Source of the DNA: UBA2040 sp963977135 | GTDB taxonomy: Bacteria; Bacteroidota; Bacteroidia; Flavobacteriales_D; Crocinitomicaceae | DNA length: 64,000 nucleotides | Assembly (NCBI GenBank): GCA_963977135.1 | Contig: CAXBNN010000001.1 | Location: forward strand, 496,001 to 560,000 | Direction: 5' to 3' | Shown here: positions 1 through 7,625 of the stretch, piece by piece | Layout of the letters: the number at the start of each line of letters is the position of its first letter | How positions within the stretch are numbered: position 1 is the first letter of the stretch | The notes under the pieces: model-generated | What the model saw: only the letters and a program-made list of their open reading frames with translations | Told to the model about the DNA's origin: nothing | Database searches by the model: none | Made by a program: the position numbers and the translations under genes

Positions 1-822
1 ACTTATTCATGGACAAATTTTTCAGGAACAACAGCTACCGCATCTGGTTTAGGTGCAGGTTTGTATACCGTAACAATAACAAATGGAAATGGTTGCCAAA
101 CTAGTAGTCAATACAATATTGTGGCACCACCAGCGATATTTGCTCAAACTACTTCAACGGCTGTACTTTGTTTTGGAGGAACGTCAGGAACAGCAAGTGT
201 CACAGCAACAGGAGGTACTGCTCCATTAACAGTAGATTGGGGCTCAAATAATCCAAATTTATTGTCTGCAGGAAATAAAATCTTTACAGTAACGGATGCA
301 AATGGCTGTATTTTAGTAGATACTGTGGTTATTAGTCAGCCTGCGCAAATCGTTCTTACATCAACACAAGTGAATGAAAACTTGGGCGGTGATGGTTCAA
401 TTGATTTGACTGTAACCGGCGGAACACCACCTTATACTTACAGTTGGACAAACGGAGCAGGAACTGCGCAAGATCCAACAAACTTATCAGCAGGGACGTA
501 TAACGTAACTGTTACGGATGCTAACAACTGTTTACGTGACTTATCAATAACTATTTTAAATGTTTTAGGCTTGAGTGAAGAAGGCACATCTCCGATACTT
601 ACTATTTCACCGAATCCTACGAGTGGAAAATTCGAAATCGTTTTAAATAGTGCGGATAAATTCACTATTGAGATTGTAGATCCAACAGGAAGAAAGGTAT
701 ACGAGCAAATTACTTCGGAAGAGAAAACGTCTATCGATTTATCGAAAGAAGGAGCAGGGGTATATTATGTTGTTGTTAAAAATGACTCCATGTTTATCAA
801 TAGAAAAATAGTTATTGAATAA
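1..822 (+). CDS. SprB-repeat protein with T9SS sorting domain (3' part)
   Basis: The reading frame is open from base 1, so this is the 3' end of a longer gene. The visible part carries two or more SprB-like repeats of the form GGT.PYTYSWTNG ... LSAGTYNVTVTDANNC, a short beta-sandwich repeat found in large surface adhesins and gliding proteins of Bacteroidota. The last ~70 residues (from about ISPNPTSGKF) match the type A T9SS C-terminal sorting domain, with the typical PNP start, the DPTGRKVY strand and a GVYYVVVKN end. The product is therefore probably exported through the outer membrane by the type IX system and attached to the cell surface or released. The ligand or role of the missing N-terminal part cannot be told. 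A strong hairpin follows the stop. Confidence 0.85.
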   Translation, partial: TYSWTNFSGTTATASGLGAGLYTVTITNGNGCQTSSQYNIVAPPAIFAQTTSTAVLCFGGTSGTASVTATGGTAPLTVDWGSNNPNLLSAGNKIFTVTDANGCILVDTVVISQPAQIVLTSTQVNENLGGDGSIDLTVTGGTPPYTYSWTNGAGTAQDPTNLSAGTYNVTVTDANNCLRDLSITILNVLGLSEEGTSPILTISPNPTSGKFEIVLNSADKFTIEIVDPTGRKVYEQITSEEKTSIDLSKEGAGVYYVVVKNDSMFINRKIVIE

Positions 823-837
823 TAGTGAATTTCACTT

Positions 838-877
838 AGGCGATTTAATGGCACACATTCTTGTCATTGAATCGCCT
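838..877 (+). terminator. hairpin after the T9SS gene
   Basis: Arms 838-850 and 865-877 pair over 13 bp (AGGCGATTTAATG with CATTGAATCGCCT, one G-U) around a 14-nt loop. It lies 16 bases after the stop. Only a weak T-rich stretch follows, so it may end transcription or protect the 3' end. Confidence 0.55.
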
Positions 878-933
878 ATTATAATTTCAACTAACCATTA
901 ACCGAAGTAAGGATAAATTAAGCATTTCCCATT

Positions 934-1668
934 ATGATGGACAATCTTCTCCTATTCCTATTTCTCGCATTTCTTGCAGAGATAGTAGGTACAATGGGAG
1001 GTTTTGGTTCATCTCTCTTTTTTGTACCAATAGCTAGCTATTTTCTAGATTTCCATTCAGTACTGGGGATTACAGCTATTTTTCATGTAGTTTCAAACTT
1101 GAGTAAAATTGTTCTTTTCAGAAAAGGAGTAGACAAAAAGTTGATTTTATACTTAGGTATTCCAGCAGTTATATTCGTTTACTTTGGGGCTTACTTCTCC
1201 AAATATTTAGTGACAGATAAACTTGAAATTGTTTTAGCAATTTTTTTGATAGTTACGAGTTTGGTTTTTCTCATTTTCAAAACATTTAAAATAGCCGCAA
1301 ACAAAAGAAATTCTATAATTGGAGGTGCGCTATCAGGGGGAGTTGCTGGGTTAATAGGAACTGGAGGAGCAATACGTGGAATTACTTTGGCTGCGTTTAG
1401 CTTAAAAACGGAGGCATTTATTGCAACATCGGCTATTATTGATTTTGGAGTGGATTCGACCAGGGGCGTGGTTTATTGGATGAACGGATATATCCACCCT
1501 CATGATCTTTACTTAATACCTTTTTTATTCGGAATTGGAATTATAGGAACATATATTGGAAAACGATTGTTGGCATATGTTTCTGAACAAAAGTTTAAGG
1601 TATTCGTTTTGATTTTGGTATTTTTAACTGGTGTAATAACATTACTTAAAGCTTACCACATTTTTTAA
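934..1668 (+). CDS. TauE/SafE family membrane transporter
   Basis: A 244-residue polytopic membrane protein with about seven to eight hydrophobic segments and the duplicated glycine-rich motif of the TauE/SafE (sulfite/organosulfonate exporter) family: an N-terminal GTMGGFGSSLFFVP and a second-half GLIGTGGAIRG. Family members move sulfite, sulfoacetate or other small anions across the inner membrane; the substrate cannot be read from sequence. Two ATG codons stand side by side (934 and 937), and either could start translation. It is followed 13 bases later by tspO, and then, converging, by a thioredoxin/rhodanese operon, which makes a sulfur-related anion plausible but not proven. Confidence 0.8.
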   Translation: MMDNLLLFLFLAFLAEIVGTMGGFGSSLFFVPIASYFLDFHSVLGITAIFHVVSNLSKIVLFRKGVDKKLILYLGIPAVIFVYFGAYFSKYLVTDKLEIVLAIFLIVTSLVFLIFKTFKIAANKRNSIIGGALSGGVAGLIGTGGAIRGITLAAFSLKTEAFIATSAIIDFGVDSTRGVVYWMNGYIHPHDLYLIPFLFGIGIIGTYIGKRLLAYVSEQKFKVFVLILVFLTGVITLLKAYHIF

Positions 1669-1681
1669 ATTATAGAAAAGT

Positions 1682-2140
1682 ATGCTACTTAGATTTTCTT
1701 TGTTTTTATTGATTAACAGTGCTGCATTGGGTGTAGGTGGTATATTCACAAATACTGGAGTAAACTCTGATTGGTATTATAATTTAGATAAAGCCCCATG
1801 GACGCCTCCAGGATGGTTCTTTGGCGTTGCATGGACCTCAATTATGATTTGTCTTGCAATTTATATGGCCTATGCATGGAAGGCTGTTAAAAACAAACCA
1901 TCTTTGGCAACTATTTTTATAGTACAGATCGGTTTAAATATTCTCTGGAATCCCGTATTTTTCTATTTTCAGAACGTCGTGCTTGGTCTGATCACCATAA
2001 CGAGTTTGACAATTCTGATAGGATGGATGATGTTTATCTTTAAAAAGGAAATGGGAACAAAGACTTTGCTATTGTTCCCATATTTCATTTGGTTGATTAT
2101 CGCAACCTCGCTTAACGCTTATATTTTACTGATGAATTAA
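1682..2140 (+). CDS. tspO: TspO/MBR tryptophan-rich sensory protein
   Basis: A 152-residue, five-helix membrane protein of the TspO/MBR family (bacterial homologues of the mitochondrial translocator protein). The first loop holds the family signature WYYNLDKAPWTPPGW, and the third helix region holds the NILWNPVFFYFQN motif, rich in Trp and Asn as expected. Bacterial TspO binds or helps turn over porphyrins and responds to oxygen, light or stress. It lies just after the TauE-like gene and probably shares its transcript. Its stop codon overlaps, in the palindrome TTAA, the stop of the converging thioredoxin gene, so no terminator fits between them. Confidence 0.9.
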   Translation: MLLRFSLFLLINSAALGVGGIFTNTGVNSDWYYNLDKAPWTPPGWFFGVAWTSIMICLAIYMAYAWKAVKNKPSLATIFIVQIGLNILWNPVFFYFQNVVLGLITITSLTILIGWMMFIFKKEMGTKTLLLFPYFIWLIIATSLNAYILLMN

Positions 2141-2439
2141 CCGGCGTGTTGTTCAATCAGGGCTTTCAATTGAGCTCCTTGCACAACGCCAGATTGTTTC
2201 CATACAATTTCTCCATTTTTAAATAAGATTAATGTTGGAACACCTCGTATTTTGTATACACTCGCCGCATGCTGATTTTTATCAACATCAATAGTAATTA
2301 TTTTAGCCTTGCTACCTACTGAAGTTTTTAGCTTTTCTAAAATTGGTTTCATCGTTTTACACGGACCACACCATTCAGCATAAAAGTCAACCAAAGTAGG
2401 GGTAGAGCTTTTGATAATTTGTGAGAAAGATTGTGCCAT
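2137..2439 (-). CDS. thioredoxin
   Basis: A 100-residue thioredoxin. The redox motif WCGPC is at residues 23-27, with the cis-proline segment RGVPTLILFKNG in the second half. No signal peptide is seen, so it should act in the cytoplasm, reducing disulfides or persulfides. The frame is open to an earlier ATG at 2463, but that would overlap the upstream gene; the ATG at 2437-2439, one base after the upstream stop, fits translational coupling and the family N-terminus (MAQSFSQII). It is the last gene of a four-gene minus-strand set with a rhodanese, suggesting it regenerates a persulfide or disulfide formed there (inference). Confidence 0.9.
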   Translation of the reverse strand: MAQSFSQIIKSSTPTLVDFYAEWCGPCKTMKPILEKLKTSVGSKAKIITIDVDKNQHAASVYKIRGVPTLILFKNGEIVWKQSGVVQGAQLKALIEQHAG

Positions 2440-2440
2440 T

Positions 2441-2701
2441 TTATTTGATTTCTTTGAATTCAATTTCTGAGTTAACAGCTTGATCGTTATTGGTTACTTG
2501 ACAATTTCCGCCAGCGCAACCCCAAGCAAACAAACCAGTTGCAATAAAGTATAAACCAAATACAATTCCTATTCCCAGATTATCAAGCACTGCCTGATAG
2601 AAAACGGAAATTCCGATGAAAAGGAACAACACTCGAGTAATATTCCATGGAAGAAATATCCTTTGAAGTAAGATGAGGGATTGTATTTTTAGTTTTGTCA
2701 T
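2441..2701 (-). CDS. small YgaP/DUF2892-like membrane protein
   Basis: An 86-residue protein with two hydrophobic helices (about residues 20-38 and 43-60) separated by a short turn, followed by a Cys motif GCAGGNC and an acidic tail. This layout resembles the YgaP/DUF2892 family, whose members are often fused to or placed beside rhodanese domains in the inner membrane. Here it stands between a rhodanese gene (the two genes abut at 2701/2702) and a thioredoxin gene, so a membrane partner of sulfur transfer is likely. The exact family assignment is moderate; the two cysteines could carry persulfide or metal. Confidence 0.65.
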   Translation of the reverse strand: MTKLKIQSLILLQRIFLPWNITRVLFLFIGISVFYQAVLDNLGIGIVFGLYFIATGLFAWGCAGGNCQVTNNDQAVNSEIEFKEIK

Positions 2702-2983
2702 TTAAGCTTGTTTCGCATAATATTGTACATCTAGCCACGACCCACCGTTTCCACATTCGATACCAGCTTGAGTTAAAATTTGCGTTGCCATTCCACTTCT
2801 GTTTCCAGAGGCACAACATAAAATTAATGGTTGTTTCAATGATTTTAACTCATCCATTCTCTCATTTAACTCTTGTAAAGGTATATTAACACTTCCAGTT
2901 ACGTTACCACCAAAAAATTCTGCTGGTGAACGAACGTCAACGATAGTTCCTTGCTTTTCTGTAATTGCTTTTTCGATATTCAT
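2702..2983 (-). CDS. single-domain rhodanese
   Basis: A 93-residue rhodanese-like domain. It begins with the typical IVDVRSPAEF strand-turn and carries the active loop CASGNRS, with the presumed catalytic Cys57 (a second Cys lies next to it at 56) and Arg62. Such proteins bind sulfane sulfur as a cysteine persulfide and pass it to acceptors. No signal peptide is seen. It lies directly before the small membrane protein and thioredoxin genes and 6 bases after the DUF6132 gene, so all four are probably one transcript. Confidence 0.9.
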   Translation of the reverse strand: MNIEKAITEKQGTIVDVRSPAEFFGGNVTGSVNIPLQELNERMDELKSLKQPLILCCASGNRSGMATQILTQAGIECGNGGSWLDVQYYAKQA

Positions 2984-2989
2984 ATTTAT

Positions 2990-3193
2990 TTATTTTTGTT
3001 TTTTTTCTTTTTGAAACAAACTGAAAAAAAGTCCACCCAAAACAATTCCATATACTGTGCTATTTATTGGACTAGATGTTATAGAACATGTTCCTGAATT
3101 ACAACCAATGAAGGAATAATAACTATATCCTCCAATCGCTCCAAGAACTCCTCCAATGAGTACAAGAATGTTTTTATTAAGAAATTTGGTCAT
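2990..3193 (-). CDS. DUF6132 family small membrane protein
   Basis: A 67-residue protein with two transmembrane helices and, between them, the conserved Cys motif GCNSGTCSITS that marks the DUF6132 family of Bacteroidota. Function is unknown; the paired cysteines next to the membrane face and the neighbouring rhodanese and thioredoxin suggest a role in sulfur or disulfide transfer. The frame is open to an ATG at 3211, but a TAACTTTG promoter-like element at 3209-3216 would place that start upstream of the transcript, so ATG 3193 (MTKFLNKN) is chosen. Confidence 0.75.
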   Translation of the reverse strand: MTKFLNKNILVLIGGVLGAIGGYSYYSFIGCNSGTCSITSSPINSTVYGIVLGGLFFSLFQKEKKQK

Positions 3194-3208
3194 TTCAATT
3201 TGTTCGTG

Positions 3209-3216
3209 CAAAGTTA
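3209..3216 (-). promoter_or_regulatory. -7 element of the DUF6132-rhodanese-thioredoxin operon
   Basis: On the minus strand the sequence reads TAACTTTG, a match to the Bacteroidota -7 consensus TAnnTTTG. A CTG lies 20 bases upstream in place of the usual TTG -33 box. The start point would fall close to 3204, about 11 bases before the chosen ATG. Confidence 0.45.
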
Positions 3217-3275
3217 TGAGATTGGCTTAGAATTTACAGTCACATATGTTACACAGAAAAATAAATAATATCAGC

Positions 3276-6200
3276 CTATTTTTTCAACATTTCGCGCAGA
3301 GCTGCTTCTAGCTGTTGGTCAATACCGTTTAAATATTTATCATATTCGTTATAGATTAAGATATCTGGTTGCAACTCATGGTTTTCTACAAGAAAATTAT
3401 CTTTTACACTTCTCATTCCAATTTGTGGAATTCCAAAAACAGTGTGACCATCAATCATCATTTCCCACCAAACAGCAGTGCCAGTTCCGGCAACAGGAGT
3501 TCCAATTAGTTTGCCAATTTCCAAAGCTTTGTACACATACGGGAAAAGATGCGCATCCGAATAATTTCCTTCATTCATTAACACACAAGATGGTTTTTGC
3601 CATTTGGCTAATGGTTCACCTCCCATATTTTTTTGACCTCTTGGTTCAAAAAGCATATAGGTTTTACCACTTAAAAAAGTAGCTAAATCATCGTGAAGCC
3701 ATCCACCACCATTAAATCGCGTATCAACGATTAAGGCATCTTTGGTGTTGTACTTGCCCAAAGCTTTGTCATAAACATGTCTAAAGCTTTCAGAATTCAT
3801 ACCCGCGACATGCACATAAGCAACTTTGCCACCAGATAAGCTATCAACGATTTGTTCACATCTCTTTACATATCTTTCGTAAGTCAAATTGAATTCATCT
3901 CGCATGGATATAGGAACAACTATTTGATCCCATTTTTCCTTAGTATCAGGGTTAGAGCAAGACAACAATACCTTTTTTCCCACTTTACGATTAAGCATGG
4001 GTAAATAGTTTTCATTCGCCTTTATTGTTTGTCCGTCGATTTTTTCAATGATTGTCCCAGCTTTTATTTTCGTTGAATGCAGTGTTAAAGGACTTTTGTC
4101 CATTATTTCCAAAATCTTCAAACCATCGCCTTTGTAATTTTCATCAAAATAACAACCCAAACGAGCACTTTGGTCACCGTTTTTCATGCCATCTCTGTAA
4201 CTTGAACCAGTATGAGAAGCATTCAATTCACCTAACATTTCAGAAAGCAGTTCGCTGAAATCGTATCCATTATTTATGGAAGGGAGCATTTTGAGGTATT
4301 CTTTTTTATACATGTCCCAATCCACACCGTGAAGATCTTCAACATAGAATTTTTCTCTTACTTGTCTCCAAGCATGTTCAAACATATAAGCTCGCTCTTT
4401 TTCATTGTCAAGAATCATTTCAGCATTAAAAGCAATTGGTTTTGGAGCAGACTTCGCTATATCAAATTGCATGATCATTCCATTATTCGAATAATAAATA
4501 GTTTTTTCTTCTTTATCCATTTCGATCCCAGAACCAGAAGTTCCAATTTTCGATAACATTTTGGTTTCGCCTTTTTTAAAGTCGGTCGTCCATAAATCAT
4601 ATCCTTTATCAAAATTCGACAAATAGTACATTTCGGTGCCCTCTTTGTTTAAAACGAAATCCGAAAGGTCGGAGGAGTGAATTGTTAATCGAATTTTTCT
4701 ATCGTAAAGGCCATCCAAATCGACTTTTAATGGTTTAACTTCCGGTTTCTCGTCGTCACCTTTTTTCGATTTGTCCTTTCCTTTTTTATTTGTTGGTTCT
4801 TCTTTTTCTTTCTCTTTTTTAGCTTCGTCCTCCGCTTCTTTCCAAATTTTATAATCTTCTTCGCTTAAGGTAAACTTGTAGTAAGCATCCTTTGTTAAAA
4901 ATATGGCTTCGACATCCATTTGACTTCCCCAACTTCCATGAGAGCGCAAGCCATATTTGTCAGTAGCGTAATAAACCATCTCACCGTTCATGGCAAATTT
5001 TTGACCGCCAGAGCCATATCCGCTTTGTGTTAGATTTGTTGGCTTTTCTTTTCCGGATGAAGCAACAAGTCCAATGTCCGTGTTCCATCTATCATTTTCC
5101 ATATAGTTTACAAGGAAATGTTTCGAGTCAGGTGCCCAGGCGAAATACTGGTCACCATCAGCGTAGGAATAGTTTAAATTTCCATCCAAAACTGTACGAA
5201 TGGCTTTGCTCTCCACATTATAAACCTGCAAGGCTGTTCTATTCTTTAAAAATGCAATTTCCTCGCCATCAGGTGAATATTTCGGGTCGAACGATTCTCC
5301 ATTGTTTTCTACAATGGTGCTTTCTTTTAGTAATGTCGAGTTAAAAAAGTGTGTCTCTTTTTCATTGACACGAGCTGTTTCATAAATATTCCAGGAAGTG
5401 TCCCTTTCCGCGGCGTACAATATTTTCTTACCATCTGGACTAAAACTAACGTTGCGTTCTTGTCCTGAGGTAGCGGTTATTTGTTTGGATGTTCCAAATT
5501 CTACAGATGAAACAAACACATCACCACGATAAATGAACGCCATTTCTTTTCCATCTGCTGATATTGTAAATTCAGTTGCTCCAGAATTAACGGATAGTAC
5601 TTCTTTATTGTTTGCAGAATTATCTTTGTTTATCTGAACGGATAACTTGGTTTCTTTGCCATTTTCAATTGTATAAATTGCACCATGGAACCCAAAACAT
5701 AGGATTCCGGAAGTTGAAGAAGACAAAAACCGTACTGGGTGAGTCGAGAATTTTGTGATTTGCTGATTATAAACATCTCCGTCAAGCTTTCCTTTCCAAA
5801 TGTTAAATGAACCACTTTTTTCAGATAGAAAATAAAAAGAGGAATTATCAATAAAAATAGGGTCTCTATCCTCACCGCTCCATGTTGTTATTTGTCGATA
5901 TGATTTTGTTTTTAAATCATATAAAACAATATCTCTTGCCATTGATGATACATGATGCTTGCGCCAATCATTTTCATAACTTTTTTGATTTTGAAAAAGA
6001 AGACTATTGCCATCTGCACTAAAGTTTAAACTTTCTGCAGCAATTGATAAAAACATTTTTTCTCGTCCACCATCCAAAGAAACGGAATACAGTTCGTGCA
6101 AAGCAGGAGTAGGGAATTGGATGGATTTAGGGTCGTCTAGTCGCCATGAGCCGTAAATAACTTCATTGGTACCAGGTTTGAAGGCGTACGCAAAATCAGG

Positions 6201-6515
6201 TGAAGAATAAAAGGTTAGTCTTTTTGGAGAACCACCTTCTTTTGGGACAGTGAATAAATCGAAATTACCGTATCTATCACTTGAGAAGACAAGGTTTTTG
6301 GAATCATTTGACCAAACAGGCATGAAGTCGTACGATGGGTGAGAGGTGATTTGTTTGGCTTCACCACCCTTTGAATTAACGATGAAAATCTCACCTTGAT
6401 AGGAAAACGCAATGTTTTCGCCATCTGGACTAATTTTCGGGTAGCGCATCCAACCATCAGATGAAAAGGCAATCGAGCAAAATAAAAGACTGATAAACAA
6501 AGAAAAACATTTCAT
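3276..6515 (-). CDS. Tricorn-like S41 protease with beta-propeller and PDZ
   Basis: A 1079-residue exported protein (signal peptide residues 1-18, ending near FSSDG). The N-terminal ~680 residues hold many WD40/PD40-like propeller blades of the type SPDGENIAFSYQGEIF. They are interrupted near residues 560-600 by a Lys/Glu-rich charged insert. A PDZ-like segment and a tail-specific protease (S41) core follow. Active-site candidates match the Tricorn layout: the Ser767-His768 pair in NASHTG and the nucleophile Ser986 in NYSDAH. Tricorn-family enzymes degrade peptides; with a signal peptide this one would work in the periplasm or envelope. It stands alone, with a terminator of the upstream gene just before it. 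Confidence 0.88.
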   Translation of the reverse strand: MKCFSLFISLLFCSIAFSSDGWMRYPKISPDGENIAFSYQGEIFIVNSKGGEAKQITSHPSYDFMPVWSNDSKNLVFSSDRYGNFDLFTVPKEGGSPKRLTFYSSPDFAYAFKPGTNEVIYGSWRLDDPKSIQFPTPALHELYSVSLDGGREKMFLSIAAESLNFSADGNSLLFQNQKSYENDWRKHHVSSMARDIVLYDLKTKSYRQITTWSGEDRDPIFIDNSSFYFLSEKSGSFNIWKGKLDGDVYNQQITKFSTHPVRFLSSSTSGILCFGFHGAIYTIENGKETKLSVQINKDNSANNKEVLSVNSGATEFTISADGKEMAFIYRGDVFVSSVEFGTSKQITATSGQERNVSFSPDGKKILYAAERDTSWNIYETARVNEKETHFFNSTLLKESTIVENNGESFDPKYSPDGEEIAFLKNRTALQVYNVESKAIRTVLDGNLNYSYADGDQYFAWAPDSKHFLVNYMENDRWNTDIGLVASSGKEKPTNLTQSGYGSGGQKFAMNGEMVYYATDKYGLRSHGSWGSQMDVEAIFLTKDAYYKFTLSEEDYKIWKEAEDEAKKEKEKEEPTNKKGKDKSKKGDDEKPEVKPLKVDLDGLYDRKIRLTIHSSDLSDFVLNKEGTEMYYLSNFDKGYDLWTTDFKKGETKMLSKIGTSGSGIEMDKEEKTIYYSNNGMIMQFDIAKSAPKPIAFNAEMILDNEKERAYMFEHAWRQVREKFYVEDLHGVDWDMYKKEYLKMLPSINNGYDFSELLSEMLGELNASHTGSSYRDGMKNGDQSARLGCYFDENYKGDGLKILEIMDKSPLTLHSTKIKAGTIIEKIDGQTIKANENYLPMLNRKVGKKVLLSCSNPDTKEKWDQIVVPISMRDEFNLTYERYVKRCEQIVDSLSGGKVAYVHVAGMNSESFRHVYDKALGKYNTKDALIVDTRFNGGGWLHDDLATFLSGKTYMLFEPRGQKNMGGEPLAKWQKPSCVLMNEGNYSDAHLFPYVYKALEIGKLIGTPVAGTGTAVWWEMMIDGHTVFGIPQIGMRSVKDNFLVENHELQPDILIYNEYDKYLNGIDQQLEAALREMLKK

Positions 6516-6563
6516 AGTAATAAGTTTTTAGTTTATGAAGGTATCAAAAAAAAAGCAAAAAAA

Positions 6564-6593
6564 CACCCCATTAATCTTACGACCAATGGGGTG
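6564..6593 (-). terminator. terminator of the DUF2911 gene
   Basis: Perfect 9-bp arms CACCCCATT (6564-6572) and AATGGGGTG (6585-6593) around a 12-nt loop. Read on the minus strand, the hairpin is followed by a T-rich tract (6551-6563). It lies just after the stop of the DUF2911 gene at 6615. Confidence 0.8.
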
Positions 6594-6614
6594 AATGAAG
6601 AAGGGTGGAAGCCC

Positions 6615-7469
6615 CTATTTCATTGCTTTAATTTCTTTGATTAATTTTTCATTGCTTGCAACATATCCAAAATCACCATCTTTACTTTCTTTGGCCATTT
6701 TCATTGACTTTTCAGCAGCTGCAATAGCTTCTTTCTTTTTTCCTTGCTTTGCTAAAATTTTAGCTTGAACATGAATCATCCAAAATGCATCAGGACGCAT
6801 TTCAATTGCTTTAGCTATCCACATTTCAGCTTTAGCTAATTCTTTATCTTTTTCCAAGTAGAAACGGGCAGCTCCATAATAGCTATTCGCACTAGGGCCA
6901 GCCATCATTTCTGTAATTTGTTTTTCAACTTGTGCATCTGTTGGCGTTACGATAGGCATTGAAATTTTTGTGTTTTCCCACATCAAGTTCAAATTAGCTC
7001 CTGAAGTTTCGAAATCACTGAAATCCATTGTAAATGATTCGTATTTGTCAGCTAATTTTGTTGGTTTAACTGTGAAACGAGCGACATCTTGAGTCTTATC
7101 GTATCCTCCAGCACCCCAGTTTTCTAAACCTTTGTAAATTATAACAGTCCATTCTTCAGCACCGGGAATAGTATATATTGCATACTGTCCAGCAGGAACT
7201 TCTTGACCACCAATTTTCACATCATCAGAAACTTTAATCTTCGTTGAAGCATTTGCACCAGTTCTCCAAATTTCTCCAAACGGAACTAATTCACCGAAAA
7301 CTGTACGACCTTTTGATCCTGGACGAGAATAAATTATTTCAACATCTGTCAAACCAACTGCTTGTTGAATAGTGGCAGTAGGACTAGGTTGTGGAGTTTT
7401 TAATTGTGCATTTGCCGCAGTGCTGAATGTCAAAGCTGCTGCAATAATAAGGGTATTTATTTTAATCAT
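6615..7469 (-). CDS. exported DUF2911 protein
   Basis: A 284-residue protein with a clear signal peptide (MIKINTLIIAAALTFSTAANA). Residues ~25-170 match DUF2911, a beta-rich family of Bacteroidota with typical strings such as VEIIYSRPGSKGR, FGEIWRTGANA and WTVIIYKGLENWGAGGYD. The last ~90 residues are helical and alanine-rich and look like two or three TPR-type repeats. Function is unknown; the location should be the periplasm. The frame is open to 7544, but a promoter-like pair at 7502-7530 lies inside that extension and the signal peptide begins at 7469, so 7469 is preferred. Confidence 0.82.
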   Translation of the reverse strand: MIKINTLIIAAALTFSTAANAQLKTPQPSPTATIQQAVGLTDVEIIYSRPGSKGRTVFGELVPFGEIWRTGANASTKIKVSDDVKIGGQEVPAGQYAIYTIPGAEEWTVIIYKGLENWGAGGYDKTQDVARFTVKPTKLADKYESFTMDFSDFETSGANLNLMWENTKISMPIVTPTDAQVEKQITEMMAGPSANSYYGAARFYLEKDKELAKAEMWIAKAIEMRPDAFWMIHVQAKILAKQGKKKEAIAAAEKSMKMAKESKDGDFGYVASNEKLIKEIKAMK

Positions 7470-7501
7470 ATCTGTAGATTTTATTTGATTATAACCAGGA
7501 A

Positions 7502-7530
7502 CGAAGTTACTGCTTTTATTGTAGCAGCAA
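7502..7530 (-). promoter_or_regulatory. promoter of the DUF2911 gene
   Basis: On the minus strand a TTG (7528-7530) is followed after 18 bases by TAACTTCG (7502-7509), one mismatch from TAnnTTTG. It is placed 32 bases before the ATG at 7469. Confidence 0.5.
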
Positions 7531-7573
7531 TGATTCAAAATCACGTTTTAACAAAAATTGATAATCAAAAGAA

Positions 7574-7598
7574 AGAGGCACGATAGTATCGTGCCTCT
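7574..7598 (-). terminator. terminator of the M16 peptidase pair
   Basis: Perfect 11-bp arms AGAGGCACGAT (7574-7584) and ATCGTGCCTCT (7588-7598) around the 3-nt loop AGT. On the minus strand it is followed by a T-rich stretch. It sits 28 bases after the stop of the M16 gene at 7626. Confidence 0.75.
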
Positions 7599-7625
7599 CA
7601 TTTAATCTTGTATTCAAGATTTTAT

